Origin: Actinomycetospora lemnae
GTDB lineage: Bacteria; Actinomycetota; Actinomycetes; Mycobacteriales; Pseudonocardiaceae
Reading direction: 5' to 3'
NCBI RefSeq assembly: GCF_028737315.1
Contig: NZ_JAQZAO010000014.1
Location: 1 to 64,000, forward strand
DNA: 64,000 nt
Shown here: piece after piece, positions 7,737 to 16,463 of the stretch
Layout of the letters: the number at the start of each line of letters is the position of its first letter
Position numbering within the stretch: the stretch's first letter is position 1
Notes under the pieces: model-generated
Databases searched by the model: none
What the model was told of the DNA's origin: nothing
What the model saw: the letters and a program-made list of their open reading frames with translations, nothing else
Translations under genes and position numbers: made by a program

Positions 7737-8833
7737 AGATCAGCTCCGTCGAGGCCGTCCCCCTCGCCGTCCCCTACCGGCGGCCGTTCGCCTTCGCCAG
7801 CGGCGTGGCCACCAGCGCCGACCACGTCCTCGTGCGGATCACCACCGACGACGGGCTGGTCGGGCACGGCGAGGCCCCACCCCGTCCCTACACCTACGGC
7901 GAGACCGCGACCTCGATCGTCGCCGTCGTCCGCGACGTGTTCGCCCCGCTCCTCGTCGGCGCCGACCCGTTCGCCCGCGAGCGCCTGCGCGCCGACCTCG
8001 CCCGCACCGTCGCCAACAACGCCGCCAAGGGCGCGGTGGACGTCGCGCTCTGGGACCTCGCCGGGCAGGCCTGCGGGCAGCCGGTGCACGTGCTGCTCGG
8101 GCACGCCGCCGACGACGTGGCGGCCGCGCACATGATCGGGCTGGGCACGCCGGCGCAGATGGTCGCCGACGCCGTCGAGATGAGCGATCGGTACGGCGTC
8201 GAGGCGTTCAAGGTCAAGGTGGGCCGGGACCTCGCCCACGACCTCGCCGCGGTCCGGCAACTGCGCCGCGAGCTCGGCGACTCGGTCGAGCTCTACGCCG
8301 ACGCCAACCGCGGGTGGGACGCCGACACCGCGATCGTCGCCGCCCGCCGCCTCGCCGACTTCCACGTCACCATGCTCGAGGAGCCGAACCCCGCCGACGA
8401 CGTGCTCGGCCGGCGCCGGATCGTGCGCGAGAGCCCGATCCCGATCGTCGGCGACGAGTCGACGATCACGCTCGGCGGCGTGGCCCGCTCGTTGCTCGAC
8501 GGCGACGCGCAGGCCATCAGCGTCAAGGTCGCCCGCACCGGGTTCACCGACTCCGCGAAGATCGTCGGGCTGTGCGAGGGCCTGGGCATCACCACCGTCG
8601 TCGGCAACCAGATCGACGGGATGCTCGGCACCGTCGCCTCGACGGCCCTGGCCTGCGGGCAGCGAGCCCTCGCCCGCCACCCGGTCGAGGTCACGAACTT
8701 CCTGCTCATGACCGACGACGTCCTCGCCGAGCCGCCGGTGATCGTCGACGGCCGCGCCGCCCCCCGCCAGGCCCCCGGCCTCGGCGTCACCATCGACCCC
8801 GACAAGCTCGCCCACTACCGCGCCGACCGGTAG
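7733..8833 (+). CDS. catB: Muconate cycloisomerase (enolase superfamily)
   Basis: 366 aa; the ATG overlaps the LysR stop. It has an N-terminal capping domain (GVATSADHVLVRITTDDGLVGHGEA) and a TIM barrel with the MLE signature: Lys160 and Lys162 (FKVKVG), metal ligands Asp190 (ADANRGWD), Glu216 (EEPN) and Asp241 (GDEST), and the second-side Lys265 (SVKVARTG). This matches muconate lactonizing enzymes, which convert cis,cis-muconate to muconolactone. Dipeptide epimerases share the fold, but the catA and catC neighbours make muconate the probable substrate. Confidence 0.92.
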   Translation: MKISSVEAVPLAVPYRRPFAFASGVATSADHVLVRITTDDGLVGHGEAPPRPYTYGETATSIVAVVRDVFAPLLVGADPFARERLRADLARTVANNAAKGAVDVALWDLAGQACGQPVHVLLGHAADDVAAAHMIGLGTPAQMVADAVEMSDRYGVEAFKVKVGRDLAHDLAAVRQLRRELGDSVELYADANRGWDADTAIVAARRLADFHVTMLEEPNPADDVLGRRRIVRESPIPIVGDESTITLGGVARSLLDGDAQAISVKVARTGFTDSAKIVGLCEGLGITTVVGNQIDGMLGTVASTALACGQRALARHPVEVTNFLLMTDDVLAEPPVIVDGRAAPRQAPGLGVTIDPDKLAHYRADR

Positions 8834-8844
8834 CCGCCCCGTAC

Positions 8845-8896
8845 CAGCGAAGTGCCGTCGCTGACACTCAACGTCCGCAATCCTCCTTCGATCACC
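8845..8896. repeat. 52-bp dispersed element family D, copy 1
   Basis: It begins CAGCGAAGTGCCGT and ends CTTCGATCACC, exactly as the copy at 18391-18442. The central 13 bp (GACACTCAACGTC) are the exact reverse complement of the other copy's centre (GACGTTGAGTGTC). It fills most of the catB-catC gap; the catC ribosome-binding site follows immediately. Confidence 0.75.
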
Positions 8897-8908
8897 GAGG
8901 AGCACCCC

Positions 8909-9190
8909 GTGCAGTTCCTCGTCCGCATGGACGTCCGCCTCCCCCACGACATGCCGCAGGACGTCGCCGACGACCTCCGCGCCCGGGAGCGGGAGCGCGC
9001 CCACGAGATCCAGCGCAGCGGCAAGTGGCCGGAGCTCTGGCGCGTGGTCGGGCGCTACGCGAACGTGAGCCGCTTCGACGTCGAGTCGGGCGACGAGCTC
9101 CACCAGCTGCTCTCCAGCCTGCCGCTGTTCCCGTACATGGAGATCGAGGTCACCGCCCTGGCCGTGCATCCGTCGAAGCTCGACTCCTGA
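8909..9190 (+). CDS. catC: Muconolactone delta-isomerase
   Basis: 93 aa from GTG 8909, with GAGGAG at 8897-8902. MQFLVRMDVRLPHDMP, RERERAHEIQRSGKWPELWRVVGRYANVSRFDVES and LHQLLSSLPLFPYMEIEVTALA are diagnostic of the ferredoxin-like muconolactone isomerases, and the length is right (92-96 aa usual). It converts muconolactone to 3-oxoadipate enol-lactone, the substrate of the next gene product. The proteins assemble as large homo-oligomers. It sits 51 bp before pcaD. Confidence 0.95.
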   Translation: MQFLVRMDVRLPHDMPQDVADDLRARERERAHEIQRSGKWPELWRVVGRYANVSRFDVESGDELHQLLSSLPLFPYMEIEVTALAVHPSKLDS

Positions 9191-9241
9191 TGGGCGGAAT
9201 CCCCGGGTTCACCGCGGCCGGTCAGAGGGCACGGTGAGGGC

Positions 9242-10006
9242 GTGAAGCTGCACCACGTCCTCGAGGGTCCCGCCGACGCGCCGCCGCTGGTGCTGCTCTG
9301 CTCGCTGGGCAGCACGGTCGACATGTGGGCGCCCCAGCGCCGCGAGCTGGCCGACGAGTTCCGGCTGATCTCGGTCGACACCCGCGGGCACGGCGGCTCG
9401 CCGGTGCCCGACGGCCCGTACCGCGTCGAGGAGCTCGCCCGCGACGTCCTCGAGACCCTCGACGACCTGGGCGTCGAGCGCGCGTCGTTCGCCGGCGTCA
9501 GCCTCGGCGGCGCGATCGCGCAGTGGGTCGGCCTGTACGCCCCGGAGCGCGCGAGCTCGCTCGCGATGCTCTGCACGGCGGCCCGCTTCCCCAACGCCGA
9601 CACGTTCCGCCAGCGCGCGCAGACCGCCCGCGCCGACGGGGTCGCGTCGATCGCCGACGCCGTCGTCGCGCGCTGGTTCACCGACGACTACGCCGACGCC
9701 GAGCCCGACACGGTGGCCCGGATGCGCGACATGATCGCCGCGACGCCCGCCGAGGGCTACGCCTCCTGCTGCGAGGCCGTCGCCGACTGGGACGTCGTCG
9801 ACGAGCTGGGCGGCATCAGCGCGCCGACCCTCGTCGTCAGCGGCGTCGAGGACCCGGCCACCCCGCCCGAGCACCAGCAGATCCTCGCCGACGGCATCCC
9901 GGACGCGCGGCTCGAGTCGGTCACGGACGCCGCGCACCTGGCGTCGTTCCAGCGCCCCGACGTCGTGACGCCGCTGCTGCGCGAGCACGCCAAGGGGGCT
10001 CGGTGA
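9242..10006 (+). CDS. pcaD: 3-Oxoadipate enol-lactonase
   Basis: 254-aa alpha/beta hydrolase from a GTG. Catalytic triad candidates are Ser87 (GVSLGG), Asp204 (GVEDPATPP) and His232 (DAAHLASF). The LCSLGSTVDMWAPQ...ISVDTRGHGGSP opening is typical of PcaD, which hydrolyses 3-oxoadipate enol-lactone to 3-oxoadipate, where the catechol and protocatechuate branches meet. No decarboxylase fusion (PcaL type) is present. Its TGA overlaps the GTG of the CoA-transferase subunit that follows. Confidence 0.93.
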   Translation: MKLHHVLEGPADAPPLVLLCSLGSTVDMWAPQRRELADEFRLISVDTRGHGGSPVPDGPYRVEELARDVLETLDDLGVERASFAGVSLGGAIAQWVGLYAPERASSLAMLCTAARFPNADTFRQRAQTARADGVASIADAVVARWFTDDYADAEPDTVARMRDMIAATPAEGYASCCEAVADWDVVDELGGISAPTLVVSGVEDPATPPEHQQILADGIPDARLESVTDAAHLASFQRPDVVTPLLREHAKGAR

Positions 10007-10803
10007 GCGGGGTGAGCATCGACAAGACCGTCGCGTCGGCTGACGAGGCCGTCGCCGACATCGCGGACGGGGCGTCGCTGGCCGTCGGCGGGTTCGGGCT
10101 GTCGGGCGTGCCGATCGTGCTCATCGACGCGATCTCGCGCGGCTCGGCCACCGGCCTGCACGTCGCGTCGAACAACTGCGGCACCGACGGCTGGGGCCTG
10201 GGCATCCTGCTCGAGCAGCACCGCATCGACCGCGTCGTCGCCTCCTACATCGGCGAGAACAAGGAGTTCGGGCGCCAGTACCTCGCCGGCGAGCTCGAGG
10301 TCGAGCTGACCCCGCAGGGCACGCTCGCCGAGCGGCTGCGCGCCGCCGGCTCGGGTATCCCGGCGTTCTACACCCCCGCGGGCGTCGGCACCTGGGTCGC
10401 CGACGGCGAGATGCCCTGGCGCTACGCCCCGGACGGATCGGTGGCGGTGACCTCGCCGCCCAAGGAGGTCCGCGAGTTCGAGGTCCGCCGGGACGACGGG
10501 ACGAGCGAGCGTGTGCCGTTCGTCCTCGAGCTCTCGCTGGTCTGCGACTTCGGCCTCGTGCGCGCGGCCAAGGGCGACCGGCACGGCAACCTCGTCTTCC
10601 ACCGCTCCGCGCGGAACTTCAACCCGCTCGCGGCGATGGCCGGGCGCACGACGATCGCCGAGGTCGAGCAGCTCGTCGAGCCCGGCGAGATCGACCCCGA
10701 CGAGGTCCACGTGCCCGGCATCTTCGTCCACCGCGTGGTGGAGCTGACCGCGGAGCAGGTCACGACCAAGCACATCGAGAAGCGCACGACCCGGGAGGCG
10801 TGA
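10003..10803 (+). CDS. pcaI: 3-Oxoadipate CoA-transferase subunit A
   Basis: 266 aa. The GTG at 10003 overlaps the pcaD stop; a second in-frame GTG at 10012 ([14 protein letters not shown]) is an equally sensible start. [14 protein letters not shown] is the glycine-rich CoA-binding loop of class I CoA-transferase alpha subunits, and [28 protein letters not shown] is strongly conserved. With PcaJ it moves CoA from succinyl-CoA to 3-oxoadipate. A general 3-oxoacid (acetoacetate) transferase is the alternative; the operon context supports oxoadipate. Confidence 0.92.
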   Translation: MSGVSIDKTVASADEAVADIADGASLAVGGFGLSGVPIVLIDAISRGSATGLHVASNNCGTDGWGLGILLEQHRIDRVVASYIGENKEFGRQYLAGELEVELTPQGTLAERLRAAGSGIPAFYTPAGVGTWVADGEMPWRYAPDGSVAVTSPPKEVREFEVRRDDGTSERVPFVLELSLVCDFGLVRAAKGDRHGNLVFHRSARNFNPLAAMAGRTTIAEVEQLVEPGEIDPDEVHVPGIFVHRVVELTAEQVTTKHIEKRTTREA

Positions 10804-10804
10804 G

Positions 10805-11467
10805 ATGGCCCTGACCCGCGAGCAGATGGCCGCCCGCGCCGCCCGCGAGCTGGCCCACGGCTCCTACGTCAACCTCGGCATCGGGCTGCCGACGCTCATC
10901 CCGAACCACCTGCCCGAGGGCGTCGACGTCCTGCTGCACTCGGAGAACGGCCTGCTCGGCGTGGGCCCGTACCCGCTCGAGGAGGAGGTCGACCCCGACC
11001 TCATCAACGCCGGCAAGGAGACCGTCACCGTCCGCGAGGGCGCCTCGTTCTTCGACTCCGCGCTGTCGTTCGGGATGATCCGCGGCGGCAAGGTCGACAC
11101 CGCGGTGCTGGGCGCGATGCAGGTCGCGGTCACCGGCGACATCGCCAACTGGGCGGTGCCCGGCGCGATGGTCAAGGGCATGGGCGGGGCGATGGACCTC
11201 GTCCACGGCGCGCGGCGCGTGCTCGTCGTCATGGAGCACGTGACGAAGAAGGGCGCGGCGAAGCTCGTCGAGTCCTGCTCGCTGCCCCTGACCGGCCGCG
11301 GGGTCGTCTCCCGCGTGATCACCGACCTCGCCGTCGTCGACGTCACGCCGGGCGGGTTCGTGCTGCGCGAGCTGGCGCCGGGGGTCACCATCGAGGAGGT
11401 CCGCGAGCAGACCGGCGCGCCGCTCCTCGACGCCGAGGACCTCACCGAGATGGCCGTTCCCGCCTGA
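10805..11467 (+). CDS. pcaJ: 3-Oxoadipate CoA-transferase subunit B
   Basis: 220 aa; the ATG lies 1 nt after the pcaI stop. The catalytic glutamate is Glu47 in [12 protein letters not shown], and [15 protein letters not shown] and [18 protein letters not shown] are family blocks. It forms the heteromeric transferase with PcaI, producing 3-oxoadipyl-CoA. It is the last gene of the operon: the beta-ketothiolase (pcaF) that would finish the pathway is not downstream, where a 307-bp gap and an unrelated PAS-like gene follow. Confidence 0.93.
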   Translation: MALTREQMAARAARELAHGSYVNLGIGLPTLIPNHLPEGVDVLLHSENGLLGVGPYPLEEEVDPDLINAGKETVTVREGASFFDSALSFGMIRGGKVDTAVLGAMQVAVTGDIANWAVPGAMVKGMGGAMDLVHGARRVLVVMEHVTKKGAAKLVESCSLPLTGRGVVSRVITDLAVVDVTPGGFVLRELAPGVTIEEVREQTGAPLLDAEDLTEMAVPA

Positions 11468-11774
11468 GTCCGCGTTCAACGAGGAATCGTTCAGCGACGC
11501 ATTCTGCACGATTCGCAGGAAGTCAACCTTTGCGACGGGTCCACGCCGCGACGAGACGCTGACCTGCGCGTCGGGACGTGGAAAAGGCAAAGACCATGTC
11601 CGCCGAGCGAATTCGCTGCGCGGTCAGCGAGCCGGCGGCCACCCCCGGTTGCTGGCGCCGTGCACGGCGTGGAGAGTCTGCGCATTCCCCGCCGGACATT
11701 TCCGACACGTCGGGAGGAACGGCCCCTCGTCCCCGGCGGACGTCCACCACCATCCGGCCCACGAGAGGTGCCGA
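11468..11774. other. Intergenic region after the catechol operon
   Basis: 307 bp without a convincing gene. Bases 11470-11600 are much less GC-rich than the surroundings. An inverted repeat GAATCGT/ACGATTC (11484-11490 and 11508-11514) lies shortly after pcaJ and could be a weak terminator or an operator. A 66-codon open frame from 11578 lacks coding character and was not called. Confidence 0.5.
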
Positions 11775-12446
11775 ATGATCAAACGTCGCGACCTGGCCCT
11801 CCTGTCGGACGACGCGGTGTGCGCCCTCCTGCGCAGCGACCGGCTCGCGGTGAGCGAGCAGGTGGCGCAGCAGCTCACCCGGTGCTCGCTGGACCGTGTG
11901 CAGCGAGTCGTGCTCCGGCTGCTCGCCCGGGCCGGTCTCTCCGACCCCGAGACACGACAGGCCCTCCGCGCCGAGGCGGACGAGCTCGACGCCGCGGTCC
12001 GGGCCGCCCGCGACGTCCTGTTCGCGCCGTGGGACGAGACCCAGCACGTCGACGCCCGGCCGGAGGCGACGGACGACGCGCCGCCCGAGCCTCCCGTCGA
12101 GACCGCCCTCCTGGACACCGCCGGGGTGATCGTCTGGGTCGACCAGGCCTGGCACGACTTCTGCGTGGCCAACGGCGGCGACCCGGCGCAGGCCGGCGTC
12201 GGGCGCTCGTTCCTCGCGCTGTGCGACGCCGCCGGCGACCCGCACAGCGCCACCGTGGCCGCGGCGATCCGCGCGGCCCTGCAGGGCGACCTCCCGGCAC
12301 CGGCGCGCGTCGAGGTGCCCTGCGACGCCCCGGAGCGTCCTCGCGTGTTCGACGTGCTCATCTCGACGCGGCGCGACGACCGCGGCGACGTCCTCGGCGC
12401 GACGGTGACGCTGTCCGAGGTCGTCGCCGCGGCCACGGGTGCCTGA
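11775..12446 (+). CDS. PAS-like sensory domain protein
   Basis: 223 aa from ATG 11775, preceded by GAGAGGTG. The N-terminal 100 residues are helical and Arg/Asp-rich (RRDLALLSDDAVCALLRSDRLAVSEQVAQQL). The C-terminal part (VETALLDTAGVIVWVDQAWHDFCVANGGDP...VGRSFLALCDAA...VFDVLISTRRDDRGDVLGATVTLSEV) has the strand-helix pattern and N-x-A/D spacing of PAS domains. No kinase, GGDEF or DNA-binding domain follows, so it would act through a partner. It is divergent from nothing and converges on the acetoacetyl-CoA synthetase gene with a 7-bp gap. Confidence 0.65.
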   Translation: MIKRRDLALLSDDAVCALLRSDRLAVSEQVAQQLTRCSLDRVQRVVLRLLARAGLSDPETRQALRAEADELDAAVRAARDVLFAPWDETQHVDARPEATDDAPPEPPVETALLDTAGVIVWVDQAWHDFCVANGGDPAQAGVGRSFLALCDAAGDPHSATVAAAIRAALQGDLPAPARVEVPCDAPERPRVFDVLISTRRDDRGDVLGATVTLSEVVAAATGA

Positions 12447-12453
12447 CGGCAGC

Positions 12454-14451
12454 TCACTCCCGGGCCCGCGCCACGACGTCCTCGAGCGCCTCGGGGTTGC
12501 GCAGCGCGTCCTTGCTGACGGCCTTGTCCGGGTCGGTGCCGGCGAGGATGCGCTTGACCGGCACCTCGGACTTCTTGCCGTTGAGCGTGCGCGGGATGTC
12601 GGCGACGACGAGGAAGCGGTCGGGCACGTGCCGCGGCGAGAGCTGTGAGCGCAGCGCCTTCTTCAGCTGCCCCTCGACGTCGCCGAACGCGACGCCCTCG
12701 CCGAGCACGAGGAAGCACAGCAGCTCGCCGCCGTCGCGGGCGCCCTCGAGCCCGGAGGTGTCGATGACCAGCGAGTCGAGGACCTCGTCGAACGACTCGA
12801 CGACCTCGTAGAACTCGGCGGTGCCCATGCGCACGCCGCCGCGGTTGAGCGTCGAGTCGCTGCGCCCGCGGATGACGCACGAGCCGCGCGGGGTGATCCG
12901 GATCCAGTCGCCGTGGCGCCAGATGCCGGGGAAGTCCTCGAAGTACGACTCGCGCATCCGCGACCCGTCCTCGTCGTTCCACAGCATCACCGGCATCGAC
13001 GGCATCGGGCGGGTGATGACGAGCTCCCCGACCTCGTCGATCACCGGGTTGCCCTGCGGGTCGAACGCCTCGACCGCGCAGCCCAGCGCGCGACAGGAGA
13101 TCTCGCCGCGCCACACGGGCACGGTCGGCGCGACCCCCACGAACGCCGCGCAGGTGTCGGTGCCCCCGGAGACCGACGCGATCTGGAGGTGCCCACCGAC
13201 CGCGTCACGGAGCCAGTCGAAGCCCTCCGGCGAGAGCGGCGAGCCGGTGGAGCCGACCGACCGGATCGCCGACAGGTCGAAGGCGTCCTTCGGGCAGAGC
13301 CCGGCCTTGAGGCACGACTGCACGAACGACGCCGAGGTCCCGAACAGCGTCACGCCCTCGTCGGCGGCCATCTTCCAGAGCACGTCGAGGTCGGGGTAGC
13401 CGGGGCTGCCGTCGAAGGCGACGACCGTCGAGCCGACCAGCAGCCCGCTGATCAGCAGGTTCCACATCATCCAGCCGGTGGTGGTGAACCAGAAGAACCG
13501 GTCGCCGGGGCCCAGGTCGTGCTGGATGGCCAGGGACTTGAGGTGCTCGACGACGATCCCGCCGTGCGAGTGCACGATGCCCTTGGGTAGGCCGGTGGTG
13601 CCCGAGGAGTAGAGGATCCACAGCGGGTGGTCGAACGGCACCGGGTCGACCGTGAGCTCGGCGTCGGCGTGGTCGGTGAAGTCCGCCCAGCGCACCACGT
13701 CGTCGCGCCCGCCCCAGGCGTCGTCGGCGAGGTAGTCGATGCCGACGAACGCGCGCAGCGTCGGCAGCTGGGCGCGCAGGTCGTCGACGGTGCCGCGGAC
13801 GTCGTAGCCCTTGCCGTTGTAGAGGTAGCCGTCGACGGCGACCAGCACCGACGGCTCGATCTGCGCGAACCGGTCCACGACGGCGCGGGCCCCGAAGTCC
13901 GGCGAGCACGACGACCACGTCGCCCCCAGCGACGCCGCGGCCAGGAACGCCACGAGCGTCTCGACGGTGTTCGGGGACAGCGCCACGACCCGGTCGCCGC
14001 GCCCGACCCCGAGCGCGACCAGCCCGGCGCGGGCGCGGGCGACGTCGGCGCGCAGCTCGCCGTAGGTGCGCGCGACCCGCCGGCCGTCCTCGCGCACGGC
14101 GACGATCGCCGTGTCCCCGTCGGCGCCGCCCTCGCGGGGCCACAGCGCGTGCTCGGCGTAGTTCAGCGTCGCGCCCGGGAACCACTCCGCACCGGGCATC
14201 GCGTCGGAGCCGAGCACCGTGCTCGGCCGGTCGTGGAACCGCACGCCCAGGACGTCGACGATCGTGCCCCAGAACGCCGGCAGGTCCGACGTCGACCAGG
14301 CCCACAACTGGTCGTAGGTGTCCACGGTGACCCCGTGCTCGCGGGCCACCCGCTGCGCGAACGCGGTGATCCGCGCGTTCTGCACCGTCGTCTCGTCGGG
14401 ACGCCAGAGGATCTCGGGCTCGGTGCTCTCGGACGGGGTGCTCATGGGCAC
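12454..14451 (-). CDS. Acetoacetate--CoA ligase
   Basis: 665-aa adenylate-forming enzyme. The N-terminal ILWRPDETTVQNARITAF and FWGTIVDVLGVRFHDRPSTVLG are characteristic of acetoacetyl-CoA synthetases and distinguish them from acetyl-CoA synthetases. The AMP-binding loop YSSGTTGLPKG is near residues 280-290 and the acetylatable lysine region TLNGKKSEVPVKRIL is near the C-terminus. A GTG at 14451 has GAGGA at good spacing; ATG 14445 is the alternative start. It activates acetoacetate with ATP for biosynthesis or ketone-body use. A methyltransferase gene ends 10 bp upstream on the same strand. Confidence 0.92.
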   Translation of the reverse strand: MPMSTPSESTEPEILWRPDETTVQNARITAFAQRVAREHGVTVDTYDQLWAWSTSDLPAFWGTIVDVLGVRFHDRPSTVLGSDAMPGAEWFPGATLNYAEHALWPREGGADGDTAIVAVREDGRRVARTYGELRADVARARAGLVALGVGRGDRVVALSPNTVETLVAFLAAASLGATWSSCSPDFGARAVVDRFAQIEPSVLVAVDGYLYNGKGYDVRGTVDDLRAQLPTLRAFVGIDYLADDAWGGRDDVVRWADFTDHADAELTVDPVPFDHPLWILYSSGTTGLPKGIVHSHGGIVVEHLKSLAIQHDLGPGDRFFWFTTTGWMMWNLLISGLLVGSTVVAFDGSPGYPDLDVLWKMAADEGVTLFGTSASFVQSCLKAGLCPKDAFDLSAIRSVGSTGSPLSPEGFDWLRDAVGGHLQIASVSGGTDTCAAFVGVAPTVPVWRGEISCRALGCAVEAFDPQGNPVIDEVGELVITRPMPSMPVMLWNDEDGSRMRESYFEDFPGIWRHGDWIRITPRGSCVIRGRSDSTLNRGGVRMGTAEFYEVVESFDEVLDSLVIDTSGLEGARDGGELLCFLVLGEGVAFGDVEGQLKKALRSQLSPRHVPDRFLVVADIPRTLNGKKSEVPVKRILAGTDPDKAVSKDALRNPEALEDVVARARE

Positions 14452-14461
14452 CGTTCTATCC

Positions 14462-15106
14462 TCAGCGGACCGCCAGCACCAGCATCCGCGCCTCCACCCC
14501 GACGCCCGCGCGGTAGGGCGTCGGATCGGCCGACACGAGATCCGCCCGTCCGGCGGAGACGAGATCGTCCACCTCGGCGCGGTAGCCGCCGGACTCCCAG
14601 ACGTCGTCGAGCACGGTGGCCACGACGTACCCGCCGGGGCGGGTGACGCGCACGAACTCCGTCAGCGCCTCCGGGCCGACGTGGCCGTGGGTCAGGGTGC
14701 CGACGCAGACGACGACGTCGTAGCTGTCGGCGGGCGTGCGCAGCGGACGCGTGAGGTCGGCGGGCTCCAGCGAGCGGTAGGCCCCGGTGGCGCGGGCGCG
14801 CTCGAGCATGCCCGGGGAGACGTCGACCCCGTCGATCGGGCCGACCTCGCGCGCGGCGAGCTCCACCCCGACCAGGCCCGTCCCGCACCCGGCGTCGAGC
14901 ACGGCGACGCCGGTGCCCGCGACGCGCACCACCGTGTCGGCGGCCAGGCCCGGCGCGACGTAGTCCTGGCTCGCGTCGGCGAGCTCGTCGTCGTAGCTCT
15001 CGGCCCAGTCGTCGTAGAACGCCCGCGCGTCGTCGGGACCGCGGAGGGTGTAGGCCCGCTCCATGCGCGGGTTGCCGCCGGTCGGGGTCGTGGGCTGCTC
15101 GGTCAC
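14462..15106 (-). CDS. Class I SAM-dependent methyltransferase
   Basis: 214 aa from GTG 15106 (an internal ATG at 15064, MERAYTLRG, is an alternative start giving 200 aa). It has the opening RAFYDDWAESYDDEL and motif I VLDAGCGTGLVG, followed by the acidic end of strand 2 (IDGVDVSPGMLERAR) and the post-III block TRPGGYVVATV. It is a small-molecule-type Rossmann methyltransferase; the substrate is unknown. It is probably co-transcribed with the acetoacetyl-CoA synthetase 10 bp downstream. Upstream lies a 40-bp palindrome and a divergent MFS gene. Confidence 0.8.
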   Translation of the reverse strand: MTEQPTTPTGGNPRMERAYTLRGPDDARAFYDDWAESYDDELADASQDYVAPGLAADTVVRVAGTGVAVLDAGCGTGLVGVELAAREVGPIDGVDVSPGMLERARATGAYRSLEPADLTRPLRTPADSYDVVVCVGTLTHGHVGPEALTEFVRVTRPGGYVVATVLDDVWESGGYRAEVDDLVSAGRADLVSADPTPYRAGVGVEARMLVLAVR

Positions 15107-15123
15107 GGGGGCGAGTCTGGTCC

Positions 15124-15163
15124 GTGAGCGGACTCTTGGGCTATAGCTCCGAAGTCCGCTCAC
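15124..15163. repeat. 40-bp palindromic element family A, copy 1
   Basis: GTGAGCGGACT at the left pairs with AGTCCGCTCAC at the right (11 perfect bp). The middle is GGGCTATAGC-like and imperfectly paired. Same length, same ends and same centre as 53946-53985 and 55208-55247. Here it lies between divergent genes, next to a -10-like box, so it cannot be a simple terminator. Confidence 0.85.
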
Positions 15164-15164
15164 A

Positions 15165-15179
15165 TAAGATGAGGGCGTG
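15165..15179 (+). promoter_or_regulatory. -10 box with leaderless GTG of the broken MFS gene
   Basis: TAAGAT at 15165-15170 matches the actinobacterial TAnnnT consensus and is followed after 6 nt by GTG at 15177, the geometry of leaderless transcripts. The GTG opens a reading frame VQNLFRRR that meets TGA at 15201-15203 and then continues in frame into the MFS transporter. Confidence 0.5.
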
Positions 15180-15281
15180 CAGAACCTCTTCCGCCGCCGC
15201 TGACACCCGGTCCCGCGTGATGCGCGGGTCCCCCGCGGGTTCGGTGCCCGGGTCGTCGCCGTCGAGGCGCTCGGCCAGGCC

Positions 15282-16388
15282 GTGCCGCTCTACCCGCTCT
15301 ACGCGCTGCTCTTCGCCGACCACGGCCTGTCCGACGCGGCGATCTCCGCGCTGTTCGCCCTGTGGTCGGTGACGACGCTGGTCCTCGAGGTGCCCTCGGG
15401 CGCCTGGGCCGACGTCACGTCCCGACGCCGGATGCTCGCGGCGTCCGGCGTGCTGTCCACCGCGGCGTTCACACTGTGGGTGCTCCTGCCGAGCGCACCG
15501 GTCTTCGCGCTCGGGTTCGTGCTCTGGGGCGTCGGGACGGCGCTGGCCTCGGGCACGCTCGAGGCCCTGGCCTACGACGCCCTCGCGCGGTGGGACGCGA
15601 CCGACCGCTACGCCACCCTCATGGGCCGTGTCCGCGCCGGCTACCTCGGCGCGACGCTCGTGGCCACCGCCCTCGCCGCGCCGCTGGTCGCGATCGGCGG
15701 CTACGTCCTGCCCGGGCTGGTCGGGGCCGGTGCGACGCTGCTCTCCGCCGCGCTCGCGCTGACGCTGCCCGAGGAGGCCCGCGGGCCCCGGTCGGCGCGA
15801 TCCACCGTCCGGGCCGCGCTCGTCGCGTGGTGGGCGATGCTGCGCGACGGGGTCGGCGAGGTGTCGCGGGTCGCGCTGCTGCGCCGAGCCGTCGTGCTCA
15901 CCGCGCTCCTCACCGGGCTCATGGCCGTCGACGAGTACCTGCCCCTGCTCGCCGCCGACCACGGCGCGACGCCCGCGGCCACCGCGCTCGCCCTCACGGC
16001 GGTCGGTGTCGCCGAGACGGCCTGCGTGACCCTCGCCGGCCGCGTCGCTCGGGCCCGCGGTCCGGTGCTCGGGGCGCTGCTGGCCGGCTCGGCGATCGCG
16101 GTCGGCACGGGCGCCCTGTTGCCGCTCGGGCCCGGGTTCGCGCTCATCGCCGCGGGGTGGGGCGTCCTGCAGCTGCTGCTCGTCGTCGTCGAGACCCGGG
16201 TGCAGGACGCGGTGGTCGGCGAGGCCCGCGCCACCGTCACCTCGATGGCCGGCCTGGGCTCCGAGGCCGTCGGGCTCGGGGTGCTCGCCGTGGTCGGCAC
16301 GGGCTCGGTGTGGATCGCGCTCCCGGCGTTGATCGCGGGGTTGACCGTCCCGTTGCTGGTCCTGGCGGTGGTCGTGTCCCGGGAGTGA
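15282..16388 (+). CDS. MFS transporter, N-terminus interrupted by TGA
   Basis: From GTG 15282 the open frame gives 368 aa with about eleven hydrophobic segments and the cytoplasmic loop LEVPSGAWADVTSRRRML of major facilitator exporters. This start cuts the first membrane helix: the same frame upstream (GARVVAVEALGQA) clearly belongs to helix 1. It extends back to GTG 15177 through a TGA at 15201-15203, and no start codon exists between that TGA and 15282. Either the gene is a pseudogene or recent nonsense mutant, or it is translated from 15282 as a trimmed protein, or the base is a sequencing error. Substrate unknown. Confidence 0.7.
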   Translation: MPLYPLYALLFADHGLSDAAISALFALWSVTTLVLEVPSGAWADVTSRRRMLAASGVLSTAAFTLWVLLPSAPVFALGFVLWGVGTALASGTLEALAYDALARWDATDRYATLMGRVRAGYLGATLVATALAAPLVAIGGYVLPGLVGAGATLLSAALALTLPEEARGPRSARSTVRAALVAWWAMLRDGVGEVSRVALLRRAVVLTALLTGLMAVDEYLPLLAADHGATPAATALALTAVGVAETACVTLAGRVARARGPVLGALLAGSAIAVGTGALLPLGPGFALIAAGWGVLQLLLVVVETRVQDAVVGEARATVTSMAGLGSEAVGLGVLAVVGTGSVWIALPALIAGLTVPLLVLAVVVSRE

Positions 16389-16463
16389 CCGTCCGGGTCT
16401 GGTCGAACCCGGACGGTTGCTGCCATATTCATCACGTCGCGAACCCGACGGAGGGAACGGACC

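Noticed and set aside
11578..11778. 66-codon ORF in the gap before the PAS-like gene
   Set aside because: No ribosome-binding site or coding bias; overlaps the next gene's start region.
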